NCBI GenBank assembly: GCA_947044365.1
Contig: OX345639.1
Coordinates: forward strand, 8,789,718 to 8,853,717
DNA: 64,000 bases
Direction: 5' to 3'
DNA from: Petrosia ficiformis
Taxonomy: Eukaryota > Porifera > Demospongiae > Haplosclerida > Petrosiidae
The translations under genes were made by a program, and so were the position numbers. The notes beneath the pieces are model-generated. The model had not been told where the DNA came from. It saw nothing but the letters and a program-made list of their open reading frames with translations, and did not search any database. The first letter of the stretch is position 1. Each line of letters begins with the position of its first letter. Positions 39,301-51,414 of the stretch are shown here, piece after piece.

Positions 39301-42300
39301 TAGTATGAAACATGTAACTTCTAATAGAAGTCACCTCTGTGTGATAACATCATTATAGCCAAGATCATGAACTGACAAATGTCATTTCACATGACCTTTA
39401 CAGTAGTCTAGCTATAACCTCAAGAGGGACCTTTTTTCATTTTAATGTTTACTTGATGTAAATTTTCATTAATATAACAAGTTTTTTGGTGTACAAATAG
39501 ATTTTTGTATGTTTGACTCAAAGATTAGCATTTAACCTCAATGACTAAAGATTTTCTTTCTACTCGTATCTCATAACATTATTTTTCTACAGTTGGTTTA
39601 GGGAAGGTTAAAAATCCAAGCAGAGCTTTATCAAGTTTAAAAGCTTCAGCACAAGGAGGTGAGAATCATCTGTGGTATGGAAATAGTGAGCCAACTGCCG
39701 GACATTTTGATATAATTTCATCACTCTTGTGCTGCGCCCTATATACTTTGTATTAGTGTTGTTTTAGTATGACTATTAGCAACTACTTTTAGTTGTTATA
39801 GTATGCCTAGCTTCTCAAACTTTTAGTTTAGTTATAGTTTAATAAACTAAAATAATATTGGGCTTACTAAAAGGGTTTTAGTTTTTATTAACTGTGCCCA
39901 TTATTTGCCAATACACATGTATCCATTTTAGTTAGTTATAGTTATTACAGTATACAATATAGTTATAGTTTAGTTAACTAAAAGTCAAAATACCTTACTA
40001 AAGAGGTTTTAGTCATAGTTATATAAAACAACACTACTTTGTATCAATTCAAATTTTCACTAGACTTATTTGACAATGTCCTGTGTGACTGGGTTAATGT
40101 TATGTATAGTAGCAGTTGTATTTATCATTCTATTTGTAGGTCATATATTAGCGATATATTATTTAGCTGAAATATATGCTAAAGGACTAACAGGAAGAAG
40201 AAACTGTGACCAGGCAGTAGAAGTTAGTTTACTTCCATTATTGCAAAGAATTACATGTTTTAAGAATCTGTTATTAAATTTCTGTATCCTACTGATTTTA
40301 GTTATATAAGGCAGTTTCTGAACGTGGGAAATGGTCGAAATTATTAAGAGAGGCTCATAAGACTTACCTATCAGGTGACATTGAATCAGCTCTTATAATG
40401 TACTTACATTTAGCAGAGATAGGTATTGAAGTGGCTCAAAGTAATGCTGCTTATATCATAAACGAAGGTATGAACTATGAAGTTATGTAATGTCTTGTGT
40501 ACATGTACACACATGTACATGTAGTTGTAATCTTGAAGTAGCATTTCAGCTTCATCTAGAATCTGTGTACTAAAACTGGAGTTATAACCCACTAGTCAAA
40601 GTAAACAGAATGGTATAATTATATACCAGTGCCTTTATCTGCTTTAGAAGGAACTGAGCACTGTATTAATAACTATATTATACTTTGTCCATCCTGAGTT
40701 TCTAATCATAACATTGAAGAACTCATAAAGATAATATCTACCTCTATTTGTGTCTGTCTTAAATACCTGATTATGTATGTTATTATTTATTTTCTTATTG
40801 TTATATATCAAAGGTGAAACAGATATGATAGATAAAAATGACTCTCTTAAAATAGCTCTAATACTCTGGAGCAGATCAGCCACACAAGGTATGTATAGTT
40901 ATGTTTGTACTCATTGGGAAATATTAAAAGTGCTGTATCAGAATTATAATCTTTACTTCTAAATTATTATGAAGATAATCCATTTGATTAGCATAAGTCT
41001 ACTTTTAATTGTGTGTACTAATTTTAGTAACTAATGTAATAATTGCTTAAATTAGTGGGTGCTAAGAAATATATTTGTGATCATTTTATTAGGCATATTA
41101 GGCATGGCTCAGAAATTCACTAAAATTAATGAATGCTAAATCCAATTGTTTAAAATCGGTAAATTTAGTAGATGTAATTAATAGTGCACTTAAGGTATCA
41201 ACTATCAAGGAAGTTGGTTATACAATAACAATTAGAAGATTTATAATGTTGCTATGGTAATTAATTGTATAATTCATCTTGAACTGCTTATCGTTTGTGT
41301 CCTCAGGTTATGGTGTAGCTAGAGTTAAACTAGGAGATTGTTATTATTATGGATATGGTACTGAACCTAATATGGAACTTGCAGTGGAGCAGTATCGCAT
41401 GGCGTCTGATAAAATGGCTATTTCACAAGCTATGTTCAATTTAGGGTATATGTATGAACAAGGCATTGGATTACAACAGGTAAAACACGACTGCTTTCTA
41501 CCTCTATCTGATGTTTATCATGATTTGAAACTATGATAGCAAGTATTATTATTGTTATATGCACATGACTAATTTAATGACATCTTTCTAGGATTATCAC
41601 TTGGCTAAGAGATACTATGATTTAGCAGCACAGACAAGTACTGAAGCAGCTGTACCTGTTAATCTAGCATTAATGAAACTTAATATTCATTTCTACTATC
41701 AGTATATCCTAGAGGTAAAGTTAATGCACTATTAATATAATTACAATTAGGGATGGGCAATATTTTGATTATCGTGATAATCGTGATTAAAATTTCCTGT
41801 GATAATCGTATCGTCTAAATATTCCCATATCGTGGTCACAAAAATAACAATTATTGTGCCATAACTTCAGGTTTTCAGTACTATCACATCTAAATCAGTT
41901 TTTCAACACTGTTTACTCAACAAATAAAAGGTATCAATTTGATTGTTGAATGAAATCTACATACATATGTAAAGTAGCCAATAATCACAATAATCGTGAT
42001 ACTTGCAAAAACAATAATCGTTGACTCATATTTTCATAATCGCCCATCCCTAATTACAATTAAATGTTCAAGTCACTATCCTATTAATTTCTGTTAAAAC
42101 AACACTTTAATGATTGCTTATGTACACACATGAATCAGTTATGATGACATTCAAATTCTGTAACATAAACTTGTAACTACTGTACTCTCAATTATGCAAG
42201 TACACTTATAATTATAATTACGATTCTTATTTTCTAAATATTTTCTCTGTGGAATTATAAAATATTTTCTTTTTTCTATAGTATATTTCAAGTTATGAAG

Positions 42301-42416
42301 AACTTGATGAGCTATTGAACATACTTCATTCTTCATTAGGAGAGCAATGGGACATATATTTGACAGCTCTACTATGTATAGTATTAGCTATTGTTATTAG
42401 GTGGCATAGAAGATGA
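23413..42416 (+). CDS. SEL1L: SEL1L/Hrd3 homologue, ERAD adaptor
   Basis: Twenty-two exons join in phase into 741 codons plus stop: 23413-23470, 27676-28104, 32676-32733, 33047-33122, 33181-33267, 33481-33534, 33650-33709, 34259-34340, 34392-34465, 35382-35459, 38670-38726, 38799-38858, 38924-39004, 39058-39120, 39196-39283, 39593-39658, 40140-40222, 40302-40467, 40814-40888, 41307-41479, 41592-41714, 42282-42416. Exon 1 gives a signal peptide (MKVGFLLLAVVVTLSQ). Exon 2 gives an acidic region of four 26-residue repeats (QDGVID...EEK). The rest is Sel1-like repeats closely matching animal SEL1L (YYTFGALGGDPHAQM, GYGVARVKLGDCYYYGYGT, MFNLGYMYEQGIG) and a C-terminal membrane helix (WDIYLTALLCIVLAIVIRW). 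SEL1L is the lumenal adaptor of the HRD1 ubiquitin ligase. Length is close to human SEL1L (~790); no fibronectin type II domain is visible. Attachment of exons 1-2 rests on phase and fit to family layout. Confidence 0.88.
23919..24189. mobile_element. MITE family A, copy 5
   Basis: The left end is TA followed by CAGTACCTGACATTATTAAG; the right end is decayed (GTCATGTACT). It lies in the first intron of SEL1L. Confidence 0.76.
24600..24925. repeat. Dispersed repeat family F
   Basis: A ~320-bp sequence reappears in inverted orientation at 34700-35035. Shared blocks include GCAACTAT near one end, a T-rich loop, and GATATGATTATTGCAGT near the other. It lies in intron 1 of SEL1L; its partner lies in another intron of the same gene. 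Confidence 0.7.
24920..25273. repeat. 63-bp tandem repeat, ~6 copies
   Basis: Six virtually identical 63-bp units contain CTAATACATATGTACTATAC and TATGTTATAACTCCAGCATT. The unit is divisible by three, so both strands stay open across the array; the resulting 120-140 aa frames are not genes. Confidence 0.94.
25490..25730. repeat. Dispersed repeat family B, fold-back copy
   Basis: Two family B halves in head-to-head orientation start with GAGGACCTCAAAATTAGGAT and end with AATTTTGAGATCATCATGAA. They lie in SEL1L intron 1. Confidence 0.6.
25941..26096. repeat. Long palindrome, ~72-bp arms
   Basis: The first arm starts GTATGCTGACTGGTCCTATA and the second ends with its near-exact complement. Arms are about 72 nt with few mismatches around a loop of about 10 nt. 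A (TA)n run lies on the left. A second, looser palindrome (ATGGTGACATC ... GATGTCACCAT) follows at 26104-26205. Confidence 0.85.
26747..27131. mobile_element. MITE family C inserted into family B
   Basis: Ends CAGTGATGGGCGATAGTGA and ATCGATAGAAATCGCCCATC are inverted repeats. The element splits a family B copy: its left half (AATCTTTTTACCTTCACTAT) ends at 26746 and its right half resumes at 27132. A related element lies at 41747-42054. Confidence 0.75.
27321..27567. mobile_element. MITE family A, copy 6
   Basis: It is flanked by TA, with CAGTACCTGACATTATTAAG at the left and a truncated right end GTACTG. It sits 109 bp upstream of SEL1L exon 2 (27676). Confidence 0.78.
28299..28370 (+). tRNA. 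tRNA-Asp (GTC), array copy 1
   Basis: Identical to the copy at 12323, with all stems paired and anticodon GTC. A run of T starts within 4 nt of the 3' end. It lies 195 bp after SEL1L exon 2, in intron 2 and on the same strand. Confidence 0.97.
28739..28810 (+). pseudogene. Decayed tRNA-Asp, array copy 2
   Basis: Compared with its neighbours it has T-to-A in the D arm (GTGGAGAG) and C-to-T next to the anticodon (TGTCATG). One G-to-A in the anticodon stem (GCGAG) opens a C-A mismatch; one in the T stem (CCGAGG) opens another. The anticodon is still GTC and the acceptor stem is intact. Likely a pseudogene, though it still has both promoter boxes in recognisable form. Confidence 0.8.
29094..29165 (+). 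tRNA. tRNA-Asp (GTC), array copy 3
   Basis: Full-length and identical to the consensus copy. A T-run terminator follows (GTTGTTTTTTTTTT). It is in SEL1L intron 2, and the upstream flank repeats the TTTTAGCTTCTAAAAA segment seen before copies 1 and 2. Confidence 0.97.
29398..29875. mobile_element. MITE in a tRNA spacer (GGAATTGAA ends)
   Basis: It begins GAGCACTGGAATTGAATTT and ends with the inverted TTCAATTCCAATGCCCC. The interior is rich in GGAATTG/CAATTCC motifs. It accounts for the larger spacing between tRNA copies 3 and 4 than between the others. Confidence 0.65.
29965..30036 (+). tRNA. tRNA-Asp (GTC), array copy 4
   Basis: Identical cloverleaf and T-run terminator. The flank AGCAGCTTGTAAAATGTTAATTG marks a sub-lineage shared with copies 5 and 6. 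Confidence 0.97.
30357..30428 (+). tRNA. tRNA-Asp (GTC), array copy 5
   Basis: Identical cloverleaf, 392 bp after copy 4, with nearly identical flanks (TATAAAATAGACCAATCAGA upstream, T-run and TTCCTCGATCATTTTCAGAA downstream). Its downstream spacer is interrupted by the 1.3 kb insertion at 30532. Confidence 0.97.
30532..31839. mobile_element. 1.3 kb insertion carrying an RPA-like frame
   Basis: The homologous spacer after tRNA copy 4 reads straight through, so the insertion limits are clear. The target triplet ATT (30529-30531) is repeated at 31840-31842. The left end forms a hairpin (AACCCGAGCGCGTAGGCGGA then GGGTT); the right end is one arm of the palindrome at 31596-31840. Inside are a GTGTGT tract, a GCGCATGCGC motif and an RPA-like coding segment. 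No transposase is visible. A related left-end motif next to a GTGTGT tract occurs at 54890-54965. Confidence 0.72.
30834..31406 (+). CDS. RPA-like OB-fold / zinc-ribbon fragment
   Basis: The open frame encodes an OB-fold-like strand pattern (FIVKEFNGKGHLSTLF, DSTIEEISDID). A four-cysteine zinc ribbon follows (CLNC ... GECKKCQ), then ILVKSS and LTATGDMV. This resembles the C-terminal DNA-binding domain of replication protein A large subunits and the RPA-like proteins of some transposons. There is no in-frame ATG before the zinc ribbon. The frame starts at non-ATG codons, and an acceptor-like AACATTTGGTACCCAG lies just ahead of the conserved part, so it is either an exon or a captured, truncated piece. 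The frame ends at a normal stop. It lies within the 1.3 kb insertion in SEL1L intron 2, same strand. Function is unproven; single-stranded nucleic-acid binding is the family expectation. Confidence 0.55.
   Translation: MVSFSLLSIISQHLVPSSNFITATLLNRFIVKEFNGKGHLSTLFSDSTIEEISDIDIRYVAEDSSDTDTFSHHQLHNVRILGVKYLDELKKCLNCNSKVVVGIDSTYPEIGECKKCQMMQNTESCETLLTTHILVKSSEMPSPMSLTATGDMVHKPCCNEDTKITKMALLTCPPFSLTYKDDMIRSISRS
31596..31840. repeat. Fold-back element with nested palindromes
   Basis: Arms of about 52 nt at 31596-31647 and 31789-31840 are inverted copies (TGAATGCACTGAAGTGCAGA ...). The arm tips contain the small palindrome GCACTGAAGTGC. A second inner hairpin (GTCCTAGGGATAAAAAA / TTTTTTATCCTAGGAC) sits between them. 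It forms the right end of the 1.3 kb insertion. Confidence 0.75.
32034..32105 (+). tRNA. tRNA-Asp (GTC), array copy 6
   Basis: Identical cloverleaf with T-run terminator. Upstream flank is the same as copy 5 (TTTCGTAAGAATCCGAAG). It is the last copy, 571 bp before SEL1L exon 3. Confidence 0.97.
32419..32590 (+). promoter_or_regulatory. SEL1L: Possible alternative promoter and first exon of SEL1L
   Basis: A TATA-like TTTATAAAAG lies about 50 bp before an ATG at 32473. The frame from that ATG encodes 39 residues with a hydrophobic stretch (MKYGYTPPLLVFYYTFFMCV) and ends in phase 1 at a GT after 32590. That is exactly the phase needed to join SEL1L exon 3, giving a 618-residue form without the acidic repeats. 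The donor (AAAG then GTTAAA) is weak, and T-rich DNA favours such frames by chance. Confidence 0.35.
32826..32955. repeat. (GTAT)n microsatellite
   Basis: About 125 bp of GTAT repeats with two GTATATGT interruptions, in SEL1L intron 3. Confidence 0.95.
33274..33345. repeat. (TTA)n microsatellite next to a splice donor
   Basis: About 20 TTA triplets start 6 nt after the end of SEL1L exon 33181-33267. The apparent polyleucine frame is intronic: the protein family continues at 33481. Confidence 0.93.
33697..33996. repeat. Tandem duplication of a SEL1L splice donor, ~59-bp unit
   Basis: The end of exon 33650-33709 together with its donor (AAATGTCAATGGTAAGTACT) and about 40 bp of intron is repeated in tandem. 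Four further complete donor copies follow, then a truncated one. All repeat the same strong GTAAGT site. Using any downstream copy would add intron sequence with an early stop. Confidence 0.9.
34491..34660. mobile_element. MITE with CAGTGTTCTGCCCA ends
   Basis: Inverted ends CAGTGTTCTGCCCA and TGGGCAGAACAC enclose 170 bp with internal AACCACC repeats. It lies in SEL1L intron between 34465 and 35382. Confidence 0.65.
34700..35035. repeat. Dispersed repeat family F, inverted copy
   Basis: This is the inverted relative of 24600-24925 (ACTGCAATAATCATATCACA; CATAGACAGTATCAATGAGT). It lies in a SEL1L intron. Confidence 0.7.
35741..38502. repeat. 40-bp satellite, ~69 copies, in a SEL1L intron
   Basis: The 40-bp unit GCTTTGAATAGACTGGAGTT plus TTCACCACYGGCAGCATGTT repeats about 69 times with almost no other variation and no length change. 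Variable sites are C/T in CACYGG, rare GCATTG instead of GCTTTG (near 36061, 36301 and the last unit), and one TGCT. The flanks carry inverted AAGGCCACCATACAC (35693) and GTGTATGGTGGGGCGGCCTT (38593). The array therefore may sit inside a MITE-like element. The host intron spans 35460-38669. Confidence 0.95.
41747..42054. mobile_element. MITE family C, second copy
   Basis: Ends AATTAGGGATGGGCAATATT and ATAATCGCCCATCCCTAATT are inverted repeats around an AT-rich core with repeated ATAATCGTGAT. It lies in the last SEL1L intron. Confidence 0.7.
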
Positions 42417-42727
42417 TTTTAATATAATATCAATTTCATTTCATTTTGTATTACAATTTAATGATGATTAGGTAAACACTAAAAATAGTTTAGAGTGGCA
42501 CGTTATCAAGTGAATAACTATATTAAGTTAGTAGGAGCTATAATATGTTTGTTAATATTCCACTTTGTATACTCCAGAGATATTTTCTTTTGACTGGGAC
42601 AAGAGTCTGAAATGTGTAGTTGCATAATGATATAAATTATATATATATAATTATTATATTATACACAGTTATATTATGTCAGGGTTGTGATTTCAAAAAA
42701 AATGATGTTCTCGCATTATTATTAATT

Positions 42728-43133
42728 CCAGAGGAGGTATGACTATGACACTGTCACATGGGACCAGAAAATTATTAAAACTCCCGTGTAAACTCAATGA
42801 TATAAAAACATAATATGTCTGATTACTTCATTCAAAGTTTTCTATCATTATTTCAGTCTTGTTAACATTTTATTTTAATAATCTGGGGCAAATGATTCTG
42901 GGTATAACTATTGTAAAATTATAACTTTACTGTATGGTTTTCCTGTGTGTACATGAACACTCCTAAAGGGTGAACAGGTACCTCTGAAGGAGGAATCTAC
43001 TAGAAGTACCTGAAGAAGTTCTACAGTTTAGACTACAGTTTCCATCTAACGTCATGCAGAGCCATCTTGCGCCAGAATTATACACAAATCCACAGATATG
43101 CATTATAGTTAATTTGTGTCATACCTCCTCTGG
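42728..43133. mobile_element. MITE with CCAGAGGAGGTATGAC ends
   Basis: The inverted ends are CCAGAGGAGGTATGAC and GTCATACCTCCTCTGG, 16 nt exact. The element is about 405 bp and lies downstream of SEL1L. Confidence 0.75.
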
Positions 43134-43263
43134 TATTATTTTATAGACAGCATTTTTAACTGCCCCGTAAACTGCTCAAATCTCATGCACAATTATAACA
43201 TCACCAGCAAAGTATAGGTGGAGGGTACTTTGTGTGTAGATGTATATTACGTTATGTAAAATG

Positions 43264-43673
43264 TACACTGTAAAAAATGATTGGTTGTTTTAACCAATTG
43301 ATTGGTTACATGAGTTTCATTTGCTTTTAAATAATAATTATATTAATAATAAAGCATCTATGGAAACATAGGAAGCCAATATTAATGGAAAAACAATTTT
43401 TACTTTCCATTATAAACCTAATTATTATGTTCCTAATGAGAATGTACGGATGTACTATCCATTAGGAACATAATACTTTCTGTAATAAACATGTTTATTA
43501 TGTTTCTAATGCAAATTACAGGTGTACTATCCAATTAGCAACATAGTAATTGTTCCTATTTTCTGTTATATATATATATATATATATAAACATGATATAT
43601 AATGCAGATAGAAAACTGCAACTGATATAACCAAACCAATTGGTTGAAACAACAATTAATTTTTTACAGTGTA
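43264..43673. mobile_element. MITE family D, copy 1 (TACACTGTAAAAAAT ends)
   Basis: Left end TACACTGTAAAAAATGATTG and right end AACAATTAATTTTTTACAGT with GTA are inverted repeats. The interior holds several TACTATCCATTAGGAACATA half-palindromes. Three relatives lie in and between the two USP genes. Confidence 0.75.
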
Positions 43674-44180
43674 TGTAAGATGTTTTATATTATAAATGTT
43701 TTGTTTTAAGGCACCTGTTATACAATATCAAATTTGTGGCCATGCCTCTAATTTGTAGTTTGTATAGTGGGGTTTAGCCAACATTATAATAATGTAGAGT
43801 GTATACGCTTATGGAAAGCACAAAAATGTTTGTTTAGACAACACTGCTGCAAGATTGTCTGTCACATGTTATACCACAGGATTCTTATTCACAAATTATC
43901 ACAATGATCTATTGCATCTCCATGTCAGTCTAAATGTTTTTTCATCAAAGAAAACATTATTATGTATATTACATAATTACATAATAATGTTTTCTTTTAA
44001 TGAAATTAAATGTCATTATAACATAATGTACATTATTACGTAATGACATTAAAAATGTGTTATCAGCTTAGCTGCTTATATAGATATAAAATTGTAAAAA
44101 ACTACAAAACAATACAAGTACAATACTTTAACAATAGAGGTGGTCACTTAATAATTTATTATAAGAGTCTAATAGTCTAT

Positions 44181-44271
44181 GTTCCGGTCAGTCACGCCTT
44201 TCATAATAATTATTAATTTGTTCTGTCAATGACTTACTACTGTAGTATTGCGCGGGGTATGTATTCTAGGA
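44181..44271. repeat. Direct repeat flanking the RBR gene, downstream copy
   Basis: It contains TTCCGGTCAGTCACGCCTTT and ATTGCGCGGGGTATG and ends TTCTAGGA. The same order of motifs recurs in the same orientation at 46052-46120, on the other side of the RBR gene. Confidence 0.8.
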
Positions 44272-44582
44272 ACATCTAGTTGTATAATTACTTATTGAGT
44301 TATTGTCTGTCTAGTCAAACAAACTCAGACTATTGTCTGCCAATCGCAAAAGTCAATTGTGGTTTGAATTATTTTGGACAACCGAAAAAGAAATATTTAC
44401 TCCTACTATTGATTAGAAAAACGTTAATGATGTTGCAGTCCCTATATTGGCCTATAACAAGTCAACTTCTATAATACTACAGTAACAAAATAATCAAACA
44501 ACTATATTATACAGACATTCTGTAACAAAATACAACAAAATACAACATAATACACATGCATGCATACATGCACAATGAATAT

Positions 44583-45692
44583 TCATTTGCGAGACCACAC
44601 TGGAATGCTGGTCTGCTGAGGAGCTACAGGTTTTGCACAATCCTGATACCATGAACCCGGCTTTGATTTCAAGCAAACATTCTGTAATTCCAAACATAGG
44701 AAGCAGAATTCCTTCTTACATCGAGGGCATATTATAAACTTGCACCCTTTCGTGTTGTGTTCAATAACCTTTCCACAAGTTGGGCATGCACGACGTAAAG
44801 GAACTGTTTTTTCATTTAAACTGAATTTTTCGTTAGCTTTATCACAAACTAATGAGGGTAGATCAGGGTGTGAACAATTGGGTCTTCCACACTTGGTGCT
44901 AGATGTTGTTGGACCAGACCATTCCTCCAAACATTGCCAGCAGAAGTCATTCTTCCCTTTCTTCTTGCAAATAACACAATAAACTCTCAGATTTGTTAAG
45001 TCTTCCCTTTCAATGAAGGATCGACACCCAGGACATTCTTTCATTTCACAATATGTTGCTGCTGCATACTCGGACATTTTAGTTTCATAGTATTGGCATT
45101 CTCGATCATTCAGTAAGGCTTTCTGACGCACTTCAGAATACTCCCATATCTTTCCACATTTCTTCGTTTTACCATCAACAATTGCAGGACATAAGAACTG
45201 GAATGAATGTTGAGTTAGTAAGCTACGACAGTATTGTGTTAGTGTATTGGGATCCACATAATGACTACAAGTCATTTGTACTCTTGGCTGATCTTCAGGA
45301 TCACTAAAACCAAATATAGCATCCGGCACTATTGCAGAGAACTTAAGCGAAAGATCGGATAGATCGTGTACTTTTTCAATGTCAGGAGGAGGTGGAACTC
45401 GTTCTTTGCTGCCTCCATGAACTCGCATTACGACACAAATAGTAGAACCTCTCTGAATGTTGTAGTATTCAAGTGTGTTTTCCTTTGCCTGACCCTCTGT
45501 TATGTCTTCCATTTGCTTCCCAGCAAAAAGAAGACGCATGTACTCTGGGTCAAGTTCCGCTCGTATTTCATGTATCTTGCGTTTCAGCTGGGCAACAGTT
45601 GTTTTCAGAAAATCACTTTCTGTACTCGCGACTTTAATGGGGATGAGACCTTCCTCTATTCCAACAAGCTGTACAATCCAGTTATCGCTCAT
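44583..45692 (-). CDS. Ubl-RBR (RING-IBR-RING) E3 ubiquitin ligase, intronless
   Basis: A single uninterrupted frame of 369 codons. Start is the ATG at 45692; a GTG three codons upstream also keeps the frame open but is not needed. Residues ~4-93 resemble a ubiquitin-like domain (QLKRKIHEI, LLFAGKQMED). An in-between-RING segment follows (~215-273: CEMKECPGC, CVICKK, DFCWQCLEEW, CGRPNC). RING2 spans ~303-333 (CPTCGKVIEHNTKGCKFIIC, CKKEFCFLC), where Cys317 in NTKGC matches the catalytic cysteine of parkin-type ligases. RING1 is divergent. These enzymes pass ubiquitin via a cysteine thioester. A TATATAAAG lies about 75 bp upstream. The lack of introns next to intron-rich genes suggests an old retrocopy; the frame is intact. 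Confidence 0.85.
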   Translation of the reverse strand: MSDNWIVQLVGIEEGLIPIKVASTESDFLKTTVAQLKRKIHEIRAELDPEYMRLLFAGKQMEDITEGQAKENTLEYYNIQRGSTICVVMRVHGGSKERVPPPPDIEKVHDLSDLSLKFSAIVPDAIFGFSDPEDQPRVQMTCSHYVDPNTLTQYCRSLLTQHSFQFLCPAIVDGKTKKCGKIWEYSEVRQKALLNDRECQYYETKMSEYAAATYCEMKECPGCRSFIEREDLTNLRVYCVICKKKGKNDFCWQCLEEWSGPTTSSTKCGRPNCSHPDLPSLVCDKANEKFSLNEKTVPLRRACPTCGKVIEHNTKGCKFIICPRCKKEFCFLCLELQNVCLKSKPGSWYQDCAKPVAPQQTSIPVWSRK

Positions 45693-46051
45693 TTTGGACA
45701 CTTTTGTCTACCTTCTTGGTATGGCGTGGTCTGGTCGACCAGCCCCTATAATTTAACATCCGGCTAACTTTATATAGACACACCTACTGCTACTATACTG
45801 CACTGTACTGTACTATTCATGAATGATATTATTTTTATTACCCCGCACAAGGGGTTAAGATATTGCTGTCTATCATCAATAAATAAATTGAAAAACAAGT
45901 TTGTAATACTTTATACATCCTTCTAAACACATCAGTCAGCTAGAAATAGTCATATAATAACGTATGCACACTTTGCAGAAGCTAATGCAGTTCACAGTAT
46001 CCGCAATTTCTGGATTTTCTTGTTACCAGTTTAGAAAGTCCACCATGTTTT

Positions 46052-46120
46052 TTCCGGTCAGTCACGCCTTTCATTATAATTATCAATTTAGGAGTATTGC
46101 GCGGGGTATGTGTTCTAGGA
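46052..46120. repeat. Direct repeat flanking the RBR gene, upstream copy
   Basis: TTCCGGTCAGTCACGCCTTT, GTATTGCGCGGGGTATG and TTCTAGGA occur in the same order and orientation as at 44181-44271. It has a 20-bp deletion relative to that copy. Confidence 0.8.
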
Positions 46121-46329
46121 TTGGTTTTTATACCGAGTTAGGTTGAAGTCTGCTGTGAAAGATTTATCCTTGTCTACTGAATTTTTTTGCTGAAGACTAC
46201 ATATAAATGACATGATAATTATAGAAACACGGTTATACTATAAATACGTTCTAATGTATAGTACTATATTGCTGTTGTGAAAGGCGTCACAGCAGTAACA
46301 ATAAAATCAATATTATAATTATATTTCAG

Positions 46330-50492
<4,163 letters not shown>

Positions 50493-50509
50493 TTACACTC
50501 TTCTGAGAA

Positions 50510-50932
50510 TGTATTACAAAATAATGGGGTATTTTAACCCTCATTTGGTTACATGAGTTTCAATTCCTCCTGCATGAGACTGTATAAATCAATGCTGATT
50601 TCTTTTCTTGCTAGGTAATGATTACAAGTAGTAATAATTTATTTATTTTCATCTTGATCTATATTGACTACATGCCAGAATAAAGAATACAATTTTACTT
50701 CAGTTATAAAAATGATTATTATGCAAATGTACTATCCATTTAGATTGTTTTAATTTCCACCATAAACATGATTTTTGTATTCCTAATAGATGGTACATCT
50801 GTACATCACATTAGGAACATAATTTTCAATTAGAAATAACTTATAGTATTGGCTACTTCATATAGAACATATGAAAAGCACTATTGAAACTCATGGTTAC
50901 AACCAATCAGTTTTTACAGTGTTCAGATATCA
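50510..50932. mobile_element. MITE family D, copy 2
   Basis: It runs from TTTTAACCCTCATTTGGTTA to AACCAATCAGTTTTTACAGT and has the TACTATCCATTTAG and CATTAGGAACATA half-sites of copy 1. It lies just upstream of the first recognised exon of USP copy 1. Confidence 0.65.
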
Positions 50933-51017
50933 AACACTTGCACAAGGTGTAATCTGAAGCTGATGAGCGATGAAGCCATGAAGGAGCATCCAATCCTAGA
51001 ACACAGACTTCACAAGT
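50925..51017 (+). other. Candidate orphan exon, plus strand
   Basis: Between an AG acceptor and a GTAAGT donor is an open segment encoding about 30 residues with CTRCNLKLMSDEAMKEHPIL. A Cys-x2-Cys pair and the splice-like ends look coding, but I recognise no family and no partner exon. It may be a fragment of a duplicated gene. Confidence 0.25.
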
Positions 51018-51121
51018 AAGTTCCATATAAGGAATTTTACATCATAGTGCCTATATAAACAGGCAGGTCGTGATGAATAGGTAAACACAACCCCTACATA
51101 CACACCTGTATAATAATATTA

Positions 51122-51205
51122 TCACATGTATTTAAACTGTGCAAACAAACCATCTGCGTTTTCAGCAATTAGACGCTCCTTCAAGGCTTCGCTACTCGTA
51201 AGCTC
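51122..51205 (-). other. Candidate terminal exon, minus strand
   Basis: An acceptor (GCATTGTACCAG) precedes 27 codons and a stop: ELTSSEALKERLIAENADGL and FAQFKYM. Composition is protein-like. It could be a last exon for the B-box/filamin gene at 51415-52038, but the phase does not fit a direct join. An extra exon would be needed. Confidence 0.3.
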
Positions 51206-51414
51206 CTGGTACAATGCATGTTTGAGAAATGAAAATATATCTATCTACCTGACACATGGAAGGAAACAACAACTGTTGCTTTTCTTTTCACTTCTTAGTG
51301 GAGAGTTGTTTAAAATCTCTGTAATTATATATATTGGATAAAAAGAAAGCTAACCCGCTGCCTATGCACAGGTACATGCATGCAGGTGAGGTTTTATTGA
51401 CCAAACCCACCCAC

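Larger units (their letters stand above)
42417..44582. other. Intergenic region after SEL1L
   Basis: It lies between the convergent 3' ends of SEL1L and the RBR ligase gene. It contains the SEL1L 3' flank (a 45-bp stretch of which recurs at 62636-62675), two MITEs at 42728 and 43264, AT-rich simple sequence and a 90-bp repeat at 44181. No coding exon is seen. Confidence 0.7.
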
